Positions 52,901 to 61,921 of a stretch of DNA of 64,000 bases are shown piece by piece. The notes below the pieces were generated by a model. That model did no database searches and was not told the DNA's origin. It saw only the letters and a list, made by a program, of their open reading frames with translations. Made by a program: the position numbers and the translations under genes. Source of the DNA: Pseudomonas sp. Marseille-Q3773 (GTDB lineage Bacteria; Pseudomonadota; Gammaproteobacteria; Pseudomonadales; Pseudomonadaceae); the NCBI RefSeq assembly GCF_916618955.1, contig NZ_OU745390.1, positions 2,728,001 through 2,792,000 of the forward strand, read 5' to 3'. Position 1 is the first letter of the stretch, and the number at the start of each line of letters is the position of its first letter.

Positions 52901-53558
52901 TCAGGCCCGGCTCGCTGAGCATGACCAGGTTGCCGCGCCGCATCAGGCAGGCGAACAGCGCCAGGTCCAGCAGCGCGACGAAACTCAGGCCATCGCTGGT
53001 GAGTGCCTGCAACCACTCCAGTGCCTGCTCGCGACGCATCAGCGCTGCCGAGAAATTGCCCAGGAAGTTAACGGGCCGCCCATCGAGCATGGCCAGCATG
53101 TCTTCGCCCTTGAACAGGCTGTCGACATTGGCGAAGCGCGCATTGGCGATGCGCATCGGCAGAATGAAATTGTTCTCGTCACAGAGCACCCGCTGCGACA
53201 ACACCAGGCCGACTTCGTCGTGCTCCAGCAACGCCTTGGCCTGGTGCGTCACGCACTGCGGGAACAGCCGGTCGTCGTCGCACAGCACCTTGACCAGCGC
53301 GCCCCGGGCCAAGCCCACCGCCTGCACCAGGTTGGCGACAAAGCCCAGGCGCCGGCTGTTGCGCACGTAGCGCACGCAAGCGCGCAAGTCGCCCTCGACA
53401 GCGTTGACGATGGCTTCGATTTCCTCGCCTTCGCTGTCATCGCAGACCAGCACCTCCAGGGCTTCATAGGTCTGGCCGAGGGCGCTGTGCAAGGCCATGG
53501 CAAAGAACCGTGGGCTGTAGGCGGGGATGACGATACTGACGAGAGGCTTTTCGTTCAC
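49986..53558 (-). CDS. Very large multi-module glycosyltransferase (Fgt1-like), flagellin glycosylation
   Basis: 1190 residues from GTG 53558, with AAGG eight bases upstream. Module 1 (1-230) is GT2 with PLVSIVIPAYSPRFF and DDD at 94-96. Module 2 (about 350-560) is degenerate (YLLRAGDRL). Module 3 (about 595-820) is GT2-like with LLLLDASVQV, so the DXD is lost, but keeps ELDLCLRAGARGY. The C-terminal part (about 860-1190) is a GT-B/GT4 domain with VGWGGGTSHSGDLE and RLLEYGACGYPTICTD. By size and position beside flgL it resembles Fgt1 of P. syringae, which starts flagellin glycosylation. It is cytoplasmic. Confidence 0.87.
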   Translation of the reverse strand: MNEKPLVSIVIPAYSPRFFAMALHSALGQTYEALEVLVCDDSEGEEIEAIVNAVEGDLRACVRYVRNSRRLGFVANLVQAVGLARGALVKVLCDDDRLFPQCVTHQAKALLEHDEVGLVLSQRVLCDENNFILPMRIANARFANVDSLFKGEDMLAMLDGRPVNFLGNFSAALMRREQALEWLQALTSDGLSFVALLDLALFACLMRRGNLVMLSEPGLIERLHPQRLSKQEALVQAAPQEWRWMMQMLAARSGEAAPASGWVRYVPLTEAQQQPRQWQELCVARIISNWQTRLGGRVGSECESYAELYQQWLAARRFSDVQRGLLPQAIAAWPRQPRIVPVVLDTQGDAQALGRTLDSLAGQLYPVHACVVLADAEPASPIPLVHQALQSDWPEQLNQLLASLHDADWIYLLRAGDRLAESAILLLAERAAVFPNLACAYSDEGAWLDDQPGEPVFKPDFNLDLLRSYPYVGRTLAFAREAILDLGGFDAGFAELAPHDLLWRLVESRGLQVVEHIAEIQVQSEFSFANWLSLPEVIAQSEPVLAAHLQRLGVAHRIRHDDLSLLNRVDYLHADTPQVSILVPVGDDLTGLQACIEGLIERTAYGRYEVLLVAGPSVAADVDGWLQAMSELGAGMLRVVRALGRSRSQLLDAAAAQAGGDYLLLLDASVQVLDGQWLAEMLQHAQRPEVAVVGAKLVDAQGRVVEAGRVLGVASVAGPAFAGEDAQARGYLQRLQVVQDWSAVGGDCLMVRKSVFAELGGLGAQPLSQGMAELDLCLRAGARGYLVVGTPYAVLLKREATTGSDGPGQDALLEQQQVFCERWLSKVVRDPAYNPNLGLANGDFSLEPSLRGSWSPLCARALPSVLGLPINDSAVGHYRVEQPFKQLEAAGRVVGRVVYESPTVVQLARMDPDVIILQLRHNDDSVRDIERIARFSNARRIFEIDDYVLSAPKKNTHARNKPADIEQHLRRGISLCDRVVVTTQALANALADMHDDIRVVPNMLAPHLWTNLPASRRGTSSKPRVGWGGGTSHSGDLEIIAEVVRELANEVEWVFFGMCPEALKPYIHEYHPGVPLARYPAKLASLNLDLALAPLEFHIFNDCKSNLRLLEYGACGYPTICTDTEAYRGYLPCTRVYSNSTEEWLQAIRSHLADPAASYRMGDELREAVMRDFVLRDDNLRHWEWGWLAD

Positions 53559-53572
53559 GTTGGCGACCTTGC

Positions 53573-53609
53573 AAAAAAAAGTGCGCCGCACCTGACGGTG
53601 GCGGCGCAC
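53573..53609 (-). terminator. Strong intrinsic terminator after flgL
   Basis: GTGCGCCGC (53581-53589) and GCGGCGCAC (53601-53609) form a perfect 9-bp stem with an 11-base loop, followed on the minus strand by eight T residues (53580-53573). The next start codon is only 14 bases beyond the T-tract. Confidence 0.95.
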
Positions 53610-53632
53610 GATTGGCTACGCATGCAGCGCTA

Positions 53633-55204
53633 TCAGATGTAGTTGACCAGCGACAGGCCGGCGACCTTGGCATAGGCCTGCAACGAGGCCTGCAGCATGT
53701 TGGTCTGCATGGTCAGGCGAATCATCACTTCGGCGGGATCGCTTTCGCGGATCGAGCTCTGGGTCTTGGTGTTCTCCGCGCCCAGCGCCGAGTTGGTCTC
53801 GGCCTGCACGTCCAGCGCCTGACCACGGCCACCGATCGAGGCGATCGACGAAGTGACCTGGTTGGTGGCGCTGCCGATGTTGCCGATGGCCGAGTCCAGC
53901 GCAGCCTTGAACGTCTGCGCCGCCGCCGGGTCGCCGTCGATCGGAGTGCTCAGCGCAGCGCGCAGCTGGCTGATGGTATCGAGCACATTCTGGGTCTGGT
54001 GGGTATCGACCTTGATGGCAAACGAATCACCGGCACTTGGCGCCCCGGACAGGTCGAACTGCACGCCGAGTACCGTGGCAGTGGTACCGCTCAGGGTGCC
54101 CGTGGAGATCGGCCGGCTGCCGTCGCTGACCGGCGCGGTGTACAGCTCGAAGTCGGTGGCGCTGGTGAACTTGAGCACCGCGCCTTCGGGGAAGGCGGCC
54201 TTGTACGCCGCCTGGTCGACCACCGAGCTACCGGTAATCTGCACCGACGAGGCATTACCCGGGCTGCGGCTGCTACCGATCTGGTCCGCCTTGGAGGTCA
54301 GGCTGAAGCTGTGGCCGGCGATGGCAGCATCCGGGTCGGCTTCATCACCGGCCTTGAAACTGATGTCCAGGCGCAGGTCGACGCCACGGAAGCTGATCTC
54401 GGTGTTGTCGCCTTTCGGGTCGAACTTGCCGCCCTGGGTGGCTTCGAGGGTGACGTCGTTGCCGCTGGCATCGGTGATCTTGAACTGGGTGCTGCTGACG
54501 AACTCGATGCTGTACGGCTCGCCACTGCGGAAGCGGTCGTTGTAGGTAGAGCTGCCGGAAACCTGGCCGTTGGACAGGCTGACCCGGCCATCATCGGTGG
54601 CCGGTGCCGTCAGCCGGGTCTCGCTGCGGCTGGTGTTCAGCGCCTGCTCGAAGGCATCGTAGCCGGTTTCGTTGGCCGCCAGGCTGAGCATGTCGCCCAC
54701 CTGCAACTTCAGCTGCGACTGGTCGCCCTGGTAGGAGTAGGTGCCATCGGCATTGCGCACGTACGGCTGGGTGTCTCCCTTGGAACCGGAGAAGATGTAC
54801 TTGCCGTTCTCGTCCTTGCTGTTCATCAGGGTGAACAGCTGCTGCTCCAGCGAGTCCAGTTCGGCAGCATTGGCCTTGCGGTCGCTGTCGGTGAAGCCGG
54901 CGTTGCCGGAACTCACCGCCAGTTCGTTGACCCGCTGCAGGATGGTGCCGATGGATTTCAGGGTGCTTTCGGCAGTACCCAAGGAATTGCGCACATTGAC
55001 GATGTTGTCGCCGTACTGTTCGAGCAGGTTCTGCTGCTGCTCCAGCTGCAGCAGGCGAGCCGCGCCAACCGGGTCGTCCTTGGCCGAACGCACGCGGATG
55101 CCATCGGACGCTTCCTGCTGGGTCTTCACCGAGTTGGCGAAGTTGCGCTGATAGTTGGCCTGGTTGGTGTTGTAGAACTGCGAAGTGGAGATGCGTACGC
55201 TCAC
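53633..55204 (-). CDS. flgL: Hook-filament junction protein FlgL
   Basis: 523 residues from GTG 55204, with AAGGAG nine bases upstream. Flagellin-like N-terminus (MSVRISTSQFYNTNQANYQRNFANSVKTQQEASDGIRV) and C-terminus (MQTNMLQASLQAYAKVAGLSLVNYI), with a long variable centre. It joins FlgK to the filament. It lies 13 bases after flgK. Confidence 0.96.
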   Translation of the reverse strand: MSVRISTSQFYNTNQANYQRNFANSVKTQQEASDGIRVRSAKDDPVGAARLLQLEQQQNLLEQYGDNIVNVRNSLGTAESTLKSIGTILQRVNELAVSSGNAGFTDSDRKANAAELDSLEQQLFTLMNSKDENGKYIFSGSKGDTQPYVRNADGTYSYQGDQSQLKLQVGDMLSLAANETGYDAFEQALNTSRSETRLTAPATDDGRVSLSNGQVSGSSTYNDRFRSGEPYSIEFVSSTQFKITDASGNDVTLEATQGGKFDPKGDNTEISFRGVDLRLDISFKAGDEADPDAAIAGHSFSLTSKADQIGSSRSPGNASSVQITGSSVVDQAAYKAAFPEGAVLKFTSATDFELYTAPVSDGSRPISTGTLSGTTATVLGVQFDLSGAPSAGDSFAIKVDTHQTQNVLDTISQLRAALSTPIDGDPAAAQTFKAALDSAIGNIGSATNQVTSSIASIGGRGQALDVQAETNSALGAENTKTQSSIRESDPAEVMIRLTMQTNMLQASLQAYAKVAGLSLVNYI

Positions 55205-55217
55205 GATCTACGGCTCC

Positions 55218-57248
55218 TTAAAGACTGTTGATCAGGGTGGCGAAGGTTTCCTGGGCCGCCTTGATGATCTGCGACGACGCGGTGTAGTACTGCTGGAACT
55301 TGATCAGGTTGCCGGTCTCTTCGTCGACCGACACCCCCGACAGGCCGTTGCGGCTGTCCAGCGCAGACGTATGCAAGGCCGAGGTGGCATCGCTGTCCAT
55401 CTGCGCCTGGCCGGCCTTGCCGCCGACGTTGGAAACCAGCTTGGCGTAGGCATCGGTGAAGCTGATGCCCTTGCCGTTGGCGCCGACCTCGACCGTGGAC
55501 CGGGTCTGCAGGTCGAGTACCGACTGGCCATTGCGATTGTCCGCCGAGCCCGCGCCGGTCAGCGCCACGGTGTAGCTGTCACCGTTTTTCGGGGCGCCGG
55601 ACACACTCATCTCGAAGTTGAAGCTGGCGCCCAGCGAATTGCCGTTGCCATCGACCATCGGCACCGACAGCTGCAGCTTGTTCTCCTGGCCCGGCAGAAT
55701 GGTGCCGCTGCCGATCTCGGTGCCCTTGGCGTCGTACATCTTGTAGGCCTGGGGCGAGGTGGTGTCGTCACCGAATACCAGCTTGACCGGGGTGGAGTAC
55801 TTCAGGCCGGCCTGCATCTGCGAACGCTGAGCGGCATCGTAGATGTCCAGCTCGGAGGTCAGCGTCGGCTGGGTGATGACGCCAGTGCCCTTGTTACCCG
55901 CCCCGCTGGTAGCGGTCAGCGGCGCGGCCAGGGCCAGGCGCTTGGGGTCGGTGAGCACGGTGTCGATGCCGGCCGCAGCGTTGCGGGTCGGGGTGATCTT
56001 GAAGCTGTCGCCGGCACTCAGGCCACCACCATTGAGCGACAGGGTGAAGCCGTCGATCACCGGCGGCGGCGTGTCGCCGAGGTCGAAGCTGCCCATGTCG
56101 GTGCCTTCCGGCAACTTGCGTACGCTGTAGCCGGTGGCGCTGGTGAAGGTCACCTGGTAATCGCTGGTGGACAGTTTGCCGGTGTCCTTGATGGTCACGT
56201 CAAGGTTGCCGGAGCCGGCGCTGTTGCCGGCCTTGGCAATACTGCGCTGGCTGACGGCCGCGGCGCTGTTGATGTCGCCGAACAGGGTGGCGCCGAAGTT
56301 ACCGTTCTTGTCGATACCCTGGGCCAGCTGGCTGTTGATCGCATCTGCCACCACCAGCGCCACGCGGCCCAGCTCGTTGAGGGCGGGATCGAGGGTTTCC
56401 TTGCGGTAGCGGATCAGGCCGCCCAGCTCGCCACCGCTGGTGGTACCGGTGATGTCCATCTTGGTCGAGCCGCGGTTGAGGATCAGGCTCATCCGGGTCG
56501 GGTCGGTCGCGCTCGGTTCCACGCCCAGGGTCTGGGTGGTCTTGCCGAGGACCAGGGCCTGGCCATTTTTCAGGTAGACGTCGTAGTTGCCGTCGCGCTC
56601 CACCACATCGGCACCGATCAGTTTGCTCAGCTCGCGCACCGCGCCATCGCGCTGGTCGAGCAGGTCGTTGGGCTGGCCGGAGATGGACGTGACGCGAGAA
56701 ATCTGGTCGTTGAGGTCTGCGATGCTCTTGGTCAGGTTGTTCACCTGATCGGCGAGCGACGCCATGTTGGCGTTGATGTCGCTGTTCTGCTGGTTGAACT
56801 GCGCCGACAGGGTGTTGAAACGCTTGGCCAGCGACTGCGCGCTGGTCAGCAGCAGTTGCCGCGAGGCGTCCTCGGTCGGCTTGGCCGCGGCATCCTGCAG
56901 AGCACCGAAGAAGCTTTGCAGCGCAGCGGTGATGCCGGTATCGCTGCTGGACAGGGCGGTATCCAGCGGCGTGATCTGGTTCAGGTACGTGGAGGCATCG
57001 CTGCTCAATGAAGTGGTGCTGCGCAGCTGGTTTTCCAGAAACGCGTTGTACACCCGGCGCACATCGGCCAGCGTGGTGCCGCTACCGATGAAGACCTGGC
57101 CGACCTGCTGCCCGCCCTTGGTCTTCTGCACGTTCTGCTGGCGTGAGTAGCTTTCGACATCGGCGTTGGCAATGTTGTTACCGAGGGTGTACATCCCCGA
57201 TTGCGCGGCGCCAAGCCCCGACATACCAATGTTGATCAGACTCGCCAT
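55218..57248 (-). CDS. flgK: Hook-filament junction protein FlgK
   Basis: 676 residues. Rod/hook N-terminal motif MSGLGAAQSGMYTLGNNIANADVESYSRQ and C-terminal motif VSVDEETGNLIKFQQYYTASSQIIKAAQETFATLINSL are clear; the central region is Ser/Thr/Gly-rich variable domain. It is 12 bases after flgJ. Confidence 0.96.
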   Translation of the reverse strand: MASLINIGMSGLGAAQSGMYTLGNNIANADVESYSRQQNVQKTKGGQQVGQVFIGSGTTLADVRRVYNAFLENQLRSTTSLSSDASTYLNQITPLDTALSSSDTGITAALQSFFGALQDAAAKPTEDASRQLLLTSAQSLAKRFNTLSAQFNQQNSDINANMASLADQVNNLTKSIADLNDQISRVTSISGQPNDLLDQRDGAVRELSKLIGADVVERDGNYDVYLKNGQALVLGKTTQTLGVEPSATDPTRMSLILNRGSTKMDITGTTSGGELGGLIRYRKETLDPALNELGRVALVVADAINSQLAQGIDKNGNFGATLFGDINSAAAVSQRSIAKAGNSAGSGNLDVTIKDTGKLSTSDYQVTFTSATGYSVRKLPEGTDMGSFDLGDTPPPVIDGFTLSLNGGGLSAGDSFKITPTRNAAAGIDTVLTDPKRLALAAPLTATSGAGNKGTGVITQPTLTSELDIYDAAQRSQMQAGLKYSTPVKLVFGDDTTSPQAYKMYDAKGTEIGSGTILPGQENKLQLSVPMVDGNGNSLGASFNFEMSVSGAPKNGDSYTVALTGAGSADNRNGQSVLDLQTRSTVEVGANGKGISFTDAYAKLVSNVGGKAGQAQMDSDATSALHTSALDSRNGLSGVSVDEETGNLIKFQQYYTASSQIIKAAQETFATLINSL

Positions 57249-57260
57249 GGTTCCATGCCC

Positions 57261-58415
57261 TTAAAGTTTCGTTGCAGTACCGAGCATTGCGTAGTGCTCG
57301 TACGACTTCATCTGTTTTGCGATCTGCGAGATCTTGCTGGCGTAGTTCGGGTCGGTGGCGTACCCGGCCTTCTGCAGTTCGCGCGCGAATTGTTCTGGGT
57401 TATCGGCAGATTTCACCGCATCTTGATAGCGGGCATTGTTCTGCAACAGGCTGACCAGGTCGTGGAAGCTGTCCTGGTACGAGTCGTAGGAACGGAACGC
57501 CGCCGTCTCCTTGACGAACTGGCCATCGCGGAACTCGCTGGTGATCGCCCGCGCCGAGTCGCCTTCCCAGTTGCCGCTGGCCTTGATGCCGAACAGGTTG
57601 TGGCTGCTGCTGCCATCGCTGTTGCGCATGACCGATTTGCCCCAGCCGGTCTCCAGCGCCGCCTGCGCCACCAGGTAGCGCGGGTCGATACCAATGCGCT
57701 TGGCCGCCTGTTCAGCCATCGGCAGCATGGTGGCAATGAATTCGTCGCTGTCGGCGAAGGCCTTTTTCGGTGCCAGCGGAGGTTGCGCCACCGCGCGCCC
57801 GAGGATGCGCAGGCCGTTGTCCGGCACGGCAAAGGTCTCGGCCACCTGCTGGCCGTCACGCGCCGGCACGGCAGCGTTGTTGGTGGTGGCGGCCGACGGC
57901 ACGATGCCGGCCAGCAGGCGATCGGTGAGCCTGCTCGGCAGCGCCAGACGCCGCGAATTGAGCGCAGCCACGTCGTTGCGGCTGGCCGTCGCCTGGGCGG
58001 CATGCACCGGCTCGGCCACCTTGCTGCCCCACAGCGCCGGGGCGCTGCCCTCGATACGCGGGAACGGGCTGGTGTTGGCCGGCGCGCTCTTGTTCTTGGA
58101 GAGCTGGCGCACCAGCACGTCCTGCAGGCCGATACCGCCGCCTTCGCGGGACATGCTCACGGCCAGCTGCTGGTCGTACATGTCACGGTACTGCTTCACC
58201 GTCTCGGTGTTCATCGGGTTGTCGTCGGCCAGCACGTCGCTGGCCTTGCGCGAGGCCTTGAGCATTTCGCTGATGAACAGCGACTCGAATTCCTGGGCCA
58301 CCTTGCGCACGTTGGCATCGCTGTCGCGGTCGCCGTGCTTGAGCGAACTCAGGCGGTTGAGGTCGGTGTAGGCACCACTGTCGGCACTGCCGGAAACCAG
58401 GCTTTTACTGTTCAT
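57261..58415 (-). CDS. flgJ: Flagellar rod-cap protein / muramidase FlgJ
   Basis: 384 residues from ATG 58415, with GAGGA eight bases upstream; a GTG at 58421 is ignored. The N-terminal rod-cap domain (KVAQEFESLFISEMLKASRKASD) is joined by a linker to a glucosaminidase-type peptidoglycan hydrolase (about 225-375) with IDPRYLVAQAALETGWGKSV (catalytic Glu) and HNLFGIKASGNWEG. It opens the cell wall for the rod. Confidence 0.96.
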   Translation of the reverse strand: MNSKSLVSGSADSGAYTDLNRLSSLKHGDRDSDANVRKVAQEFESLFISEMLKASRKASDVLADDNPMNTETVKQYRDMYDQQLAVSMSREGGGIGLQDVLVRQLSKNKSAPANTSPFPRIEGSAPALWGSKVAEPVHAAQATASRNDVAALNSRRLALPSRLTDRLLAGIVPSAATTNNAAVPARDGQQVAETFAVPDNGLRILGRAVAQPPLAPKKAFADSDEFIATMLPMAEQAAKRIGIDPRYLVAQAALETGWGKSVMRNSDGSSSHNLFGIKASGNWEGDSARAITSEFRDGQFVKETAAFRSYDSYQDSFHDLVSLLQNNARYQDAVKSADNPEQFARELQKAGYATDPNYASKISQIAKQMKSYEHYAMLGTATKL

Positions 58416-58426
58416 CCGCACCGTCC

Positions 58427-59542
58427 TCAGATCACGATCAGGTCGGCCTGCAAGGCGCCGGCCTGTTTCAGGGCTTCGAGGATCGCCATCAGGTCGCTGG
58501 GCGCAGCCCCCACCTGGTTGACCGCACGGACGATTTCATCCAGCGTGGTGCCCGGGCCGAACTTGAACATCGGCTTGGCTTCCTGCTCGGCATTCACCCG
58601 CGACCGCGGCACCACGGCGGTCTGGCCATTGGAGAACGGCCCCGGCTGGCTGACGATCGGGTCTTCGGTGATGGTCACGGTCAGGCTGCCATGGGTCACC
58701 GCCGCCGGCGACACCTTGACGTTCTGGCCGATGACGATGGTACCGGTACGCGAGTTGATGATGACCTTGGCCACGGCCTGGCCCGGGTCGATCTCGAGGT
58801 TTTCCAGGATCGACAGGTAATCCACACGCTGGCTCGGGTCCATCGGCGCGGTGACCCGCACCGAACCACCGTCCACCGCCTGGGCCACGCCAGGGCCGAG
58901 CAGGTCGTTGACCTTGTCGACGATGCGCTTGGCGGTGGTGAAGTCGGGGCGGTTGAGGTTCAGGGTCAGGCTGTTGCCCTGGTTGAAGCCGCTCGGCACC
59001 GCCCGTTCGACCGTGGCACCGCCCGGGATGCGCCCGGCCGACGGAACGTTGACGGTGATCTTGGAACCGTCACGGCCTTCGGCATCGAAGCCACCCACCA
59101 CCAGGTTGCCCTGGGCCACGGCATAGACGTTACCGTCGATACCCTTGAGCGGCGTCATCAGCAGGCTGCCGCCGCGCAGGCTCTTGGAGTTACCGATGGA
59201 GGACACGGTAATGTCCACCACCTGGCCCGGCTTGGCGAACGCTGGCAGGTCGGCATGCACCGACACCGCCGCGACGTTCTTCAACTGCACGTTGCCGGAG
59301 CCGGCCGGTACCTTGATGCCGAACTGCGACAGCATGTTGTTGAAAGTCTGCAGGGTGAACGGTGTCTGGGTGGTCTGGTCACCCGTGCCGTTGAGCCCCA
59401 CCACCAGGCCATAACCGATCAACTGGTTGGAACGCACGCCAGAAATGCTGGCGATGTCCTTCAGGCGCTCGGCTTGGGCACCGAACGCGCAGGACAGGAG
59501 CAGGGTCGCGGCAATCAGCTGCCTTACGTTGAACATGTTCAT
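58427..59542 (-). CDS. flgI: Flagellar P-ring protein FlgI
   Basis: 371 residues. Signal peptide ([17 protein letters not shown]) followed by [33 protein letters not shown], the FlgI signature. It forms the peptidoglycan ring around the rod in the periplasm. A second ATG two codons later (59536) is possible. Confidence 0.97.
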   Translation of the reverse strand: MNMFNVRQLIAATLLLSCAFGAQAERLKDIASISGVRSNQLIGYGLVVGLNGTGDQTTQTPFTLQTFNNMLSQFGIKVPAGSGNVQLKNVAAVSVHADLPAFAKPGQVVDITVSSIGNSKSLRGGSLLMTPLKGIDGNVYAVAQGNLVVGGFDAEGRDGSKITVNVPSAGRIPGGATVERAVPSGFNQGNSLTLNLNRPDFTTAKRIVDKVNDLLGPGVAQAVDGGSVRVTAPMDPSQRVDYLSILENLEIDPGQAVAKVIINSRTGTIVIGQNVKVSPAAVTHGSLTVTITEDPIVSQPGPFSNGQTAVVPRSRVNAEQEAKPMFKFGPGTTLDEIVRAVNQVGAAPSDLMAILEALKQAGALQADLIVI

Positions 59543-59548
59543 CCGTAC

Positions 59549-60244
59549 TCAGAAGGGCCAAAGCGGGCTCATGAAGAAGCGATCCAGCCAACCGGGCTGG
59601 CTGGCATCGGCGAACGAGCCGGTGCCCGAATAGGTGATGCGCGCATCGGCCACGCGGGTGGACGGTACGGTGTTGTCGGTAGCGATGTCGTCCGCGCGGA
59701 TCAGGCCGGCGATACGCACCAGCTCCTCGCCGGTGTTCAGGGTCATCCACTTCTCGCCGCGCACGGCGACGATGCCGTTGGGCAGCACCTCGGCCACGGT
59801 CACGGTGATGGAGCCGGTCAGGGTGTTGCCCTGGGTGGCCTTGCTGTCGCCCTTGGTGGTGCGCTCGCCGTTATAGCCGGCTTCCAGCGACAGGTCTCCG
59901 CCGCCAAACGGGTTATTGGTGTTCGGCGTGCTGCCGAACAACGAGGTAAGGCCGATGTTGGCGTTGCTGTTCTTCTGGATCTGCGAGCCTGCGTTCTTGC
60001 TCGCCGAAGTGCGCTCGTTGAGGGTGATGGTGATGATGTCACCCACGCGGAACGCCTTGCGGTCGGTGTACAGGTTCTGCTCGAAACCGGCCTGGTAGAT
60101 CGAACCGTTGTTGGCTGCAGCCGGCAGTGGGGTGCGCGGCAGGACCGGCGCGTAATACGGGTCGTTCGGCTTGGGCGTCGGCGCGACGCAACCTGCCAGC
60201 ACGACCGCCCCCCCCAGGGCGAACACAGACAACAAACGCTTCAT
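59549..60244 (-). CDS. flgH: Flagellar L-ring lipoprotein FlgH
   Basis: 231 residues from ATG 60244. Lipoprotein signal [19 protein letters not shown] with the lipid-bearing Cys19. L-ring motifs [23 protein letters not shown] and [21 protein letters not shown] follow. It forms the outer-membrane ring and is 6 bases before flgI. Confidence 0.97.
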   Translation of the reverse strand: MKRLLSVFALGGAVVLAGCVAPTPKPNDPYYAPVLPRTPLPAAANNGSIYQAGFEQNLYTDRKAFRVGDIITITLNERTSASKNAGSQIQKNSNANIGLTSLFGSTPNTNNPFGGGDLSLEAGYNGERTTKGDSKATQGNTLTGSITVTVAEVLPNGIVAVRGEKWMTLNTGEELVRIAGLIRADDIATDNTVPSTRVADARITYSGTGSFADASQPGWLDRFFMSPLWPF

Positions 60245-60289
60245 GACACTTACCTCACGGTGTAACGGGAGTGGAACCTGCACTAGGGC

Positions 60290-61075
60290 TTAGAGCTGCT
60301 GGGTAACGAACGACAGCATCTGGTCGGCGGTGGAGATGACCTTGGAGTTCATCTCGTAGGCACGCTGGGTGGTGATCATGTTCACCAGTTCTTCCACGGT
60401 GCTGACGTTGGAGTTCTCCAGGGTCTGTTGCAGCGTGGTGCCGAAGCCGTTGAGGCCCGGGGTGCCGACTTGCGGCGCGCCGCTGGCTGCGGTCTCCAGG
60501 AACAGGTTGTCGCCAATTGCCTGCAGGCCGGCCGGGTTGATGAAGTCGGCGGTCTGGATATTGCCGATCACCTGCGCTGCCGGGTTGCCGGCGGTGGTGA
60601 TCGATACGGTGCCGTCCTGGCCGACGGTGAAGGTCTGGGCGTCATTCGGCACCACGATCGCAGGTTCCAGGGCAAAACCCTGGGCGGTGACGATCTGGCC
60701 ATCGGAGTTCAGGTGGAAGGTACCGTCACGGGTGTACGAAACCGTGCCATCGGGCTGCAGCACCTGGAAGAAGCCACGGCCGTTGACCGCCATGTCCAGC
60801 GGGTTTTCCGTGGTCTGCAGGCTGCCGGTCTGGAAGTTCTTCTGCGTGCCGACAATGCGTACACCGGTACCGACCTGCAGGCCGGAAGGCAGTTCGCTGT
60901 CCTGGGTGGACTGCGCACCTGGCTGGCGCTTGATCTGGTACAGCAGGTCCTGGAACTCGGCGCGATCACGCTTGAAGCCGGTGGTCGAGACGTTGGCCAG
61001 GTTGTTGGAGATGACCGTCAGGTTGGTGTCCTGGGCGGACAGGCCGGTTTTAGCGACCCAAAGAGCCGGAAGCAT
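60290..61075 (-). CDS. flgG: Distal rod protein FlgG
   Basis: 261 residues. N-terminal rod motif DTNLTVISNNLANVSTTGFKRDRAEFQDLLYQ, middle FlgG/FlgE core (NPLDMAVNGRGFFQV), and C-terminal SNVSTVEELVNMITTQRAYEMNSKVISTADQML. It is 47 bases after flgF. Confidence 0.97.
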   Translation of the reverse strand: MLPALWVAKTGLSAQDTNLTVISNNLANVSTTGFKRDRAEFQDLLYQIKRQPGAQSTQDSELPSGLQVGTGVRIVGTQKNFQTGSLQTTENPLDMAVNGRGFFQVLQPDGTVSYTRDGTFHLNSDGQIVTAQGFALEPAIVVPNDAQTFTVGQDGTVSITTAGNPAAQVIGNIQTADFINPAGLQAIGDNLFLETAASGAPQVGTPGLNGFGTTLQQTLENSNVSTVEELVNMITTQRAYEMNSKVISTADQMLSFVTQQL

Positions 61076-61122
61076 GTAAGTTCTCCTCGTGCGCCTGTTT
61101 TACGGCACCCGTTCAAATGTGA

Positions 61123-61863
61123 TTAGCCGATTTGCAAAACACGCGCCATGGCTTCGTCGCCTTCCTTGGCCGCGTTCATCATCTTGACGTGCAGTTCGAA
61201 TTGACGGGACAGCGCCAGCACCGAAGTCATTTCTTCCACGGCGTTGACGTTGCTGCCCTCCAGGAAGCCTGACACCACCCGCACATTGACATCGGCGGCG
61301 GCTGGCTGGCCGTCCCGGGTATGGATCAGCCCGTCCAGGCCTTTGGTCAGGCCTTTGCTGTCCGGGTTGACCAGCTTGATACGGTCGACCTCGGCCATTA
61401 CCCGCGGGTCTTCACCCATGGAGCGGATGCTGATGGTGCCGTCGGCGCCGACTTCGACCTTCTGCTCTGGCGGGATGGCGATGGGGCCGCCATTGCCGAT
61501 CACCGGCATGCCGTTGCCGGCACGCAGCACGCCCAGGGCGTCGATGTTCAGGCTGCCGGTACGCACGTAGGCTTCGCTGCCATCGGGCGCCTGCACGGCG
61601 ATGAAACCTTTGCCGGTCACCGTCACGTCCAGGTCGCGCCCGGTTTCGATCATAGGGCCTTCGCTGAAGTCGGTGGCCGGGCGCTCGGTCATGGCAAAGG
61701 CCCGCGCCGGAAAGCTGTCGCCGAACACCGGCATTGAGCGCGCCTGCTCCAGGTCACGCTGAAAACCGTTGGTGGAAATGTTCGCCAGGTTGTTGGCGTG
61801 GGCCTTCTGCGCCAGCGCGTTCTGGCTGGCGCCGGTCATGGCCACGTAAAGCATCTTGTCCAC
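61123..61863 (-). CDS. flgF: Proximal rod protein FlgF
   Basis: 246 residues from GTG 61863 (VDKMLYVAMTG), six bases after GGAGG; an ATG at 61869 directly abuts the GGAGG and is too close. Rod motif QNALAQKAHANNLANISTNGFQRD, core GRDLDVTVTGKGFIAV, C-terminal SNVNAVEEMTSVLALSRQFELHVKMM. It is the first gene of flgF-G-H-I-J-K-L. Confidence 0.96.
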   Translation of the reverse strand: MDKMLYVAMTGASQNALAQKAHANNLANISTNGFQRDLEQARSMPVFGDSFPARAFAMTERPATDFSEGPMIETGRDLDVTVTGKGFIAVQAPDGSEAYVRTGSLNIDALGVLRAGNGMPVIGNGGPIAIPPEQKVEVGADGTISIRSMGEDPRVMAEVDRIKLVNPDSKGLTKGLDGLIHTRDGQPAAADVNVRVVSGFLEGSNVNAVEEMTSVLALSRQFELHVKMMNAAKEGDEAMARVLQIG

Positions 61864-61921
61864 AGTCATCCTCCGCTGCACTGGCGATCGTTTGCCGTTC
61901 GCCGTTGCTGTACAGGCTCTA

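Noticed and set aside
51360..53642. 760-residue plus-strand open frame opposite the 1190-residue glycosyltransferase
   Set aside because: Low-complexity His/Gln/Ala composition and complete overlap with a clear GT gene; no start context.
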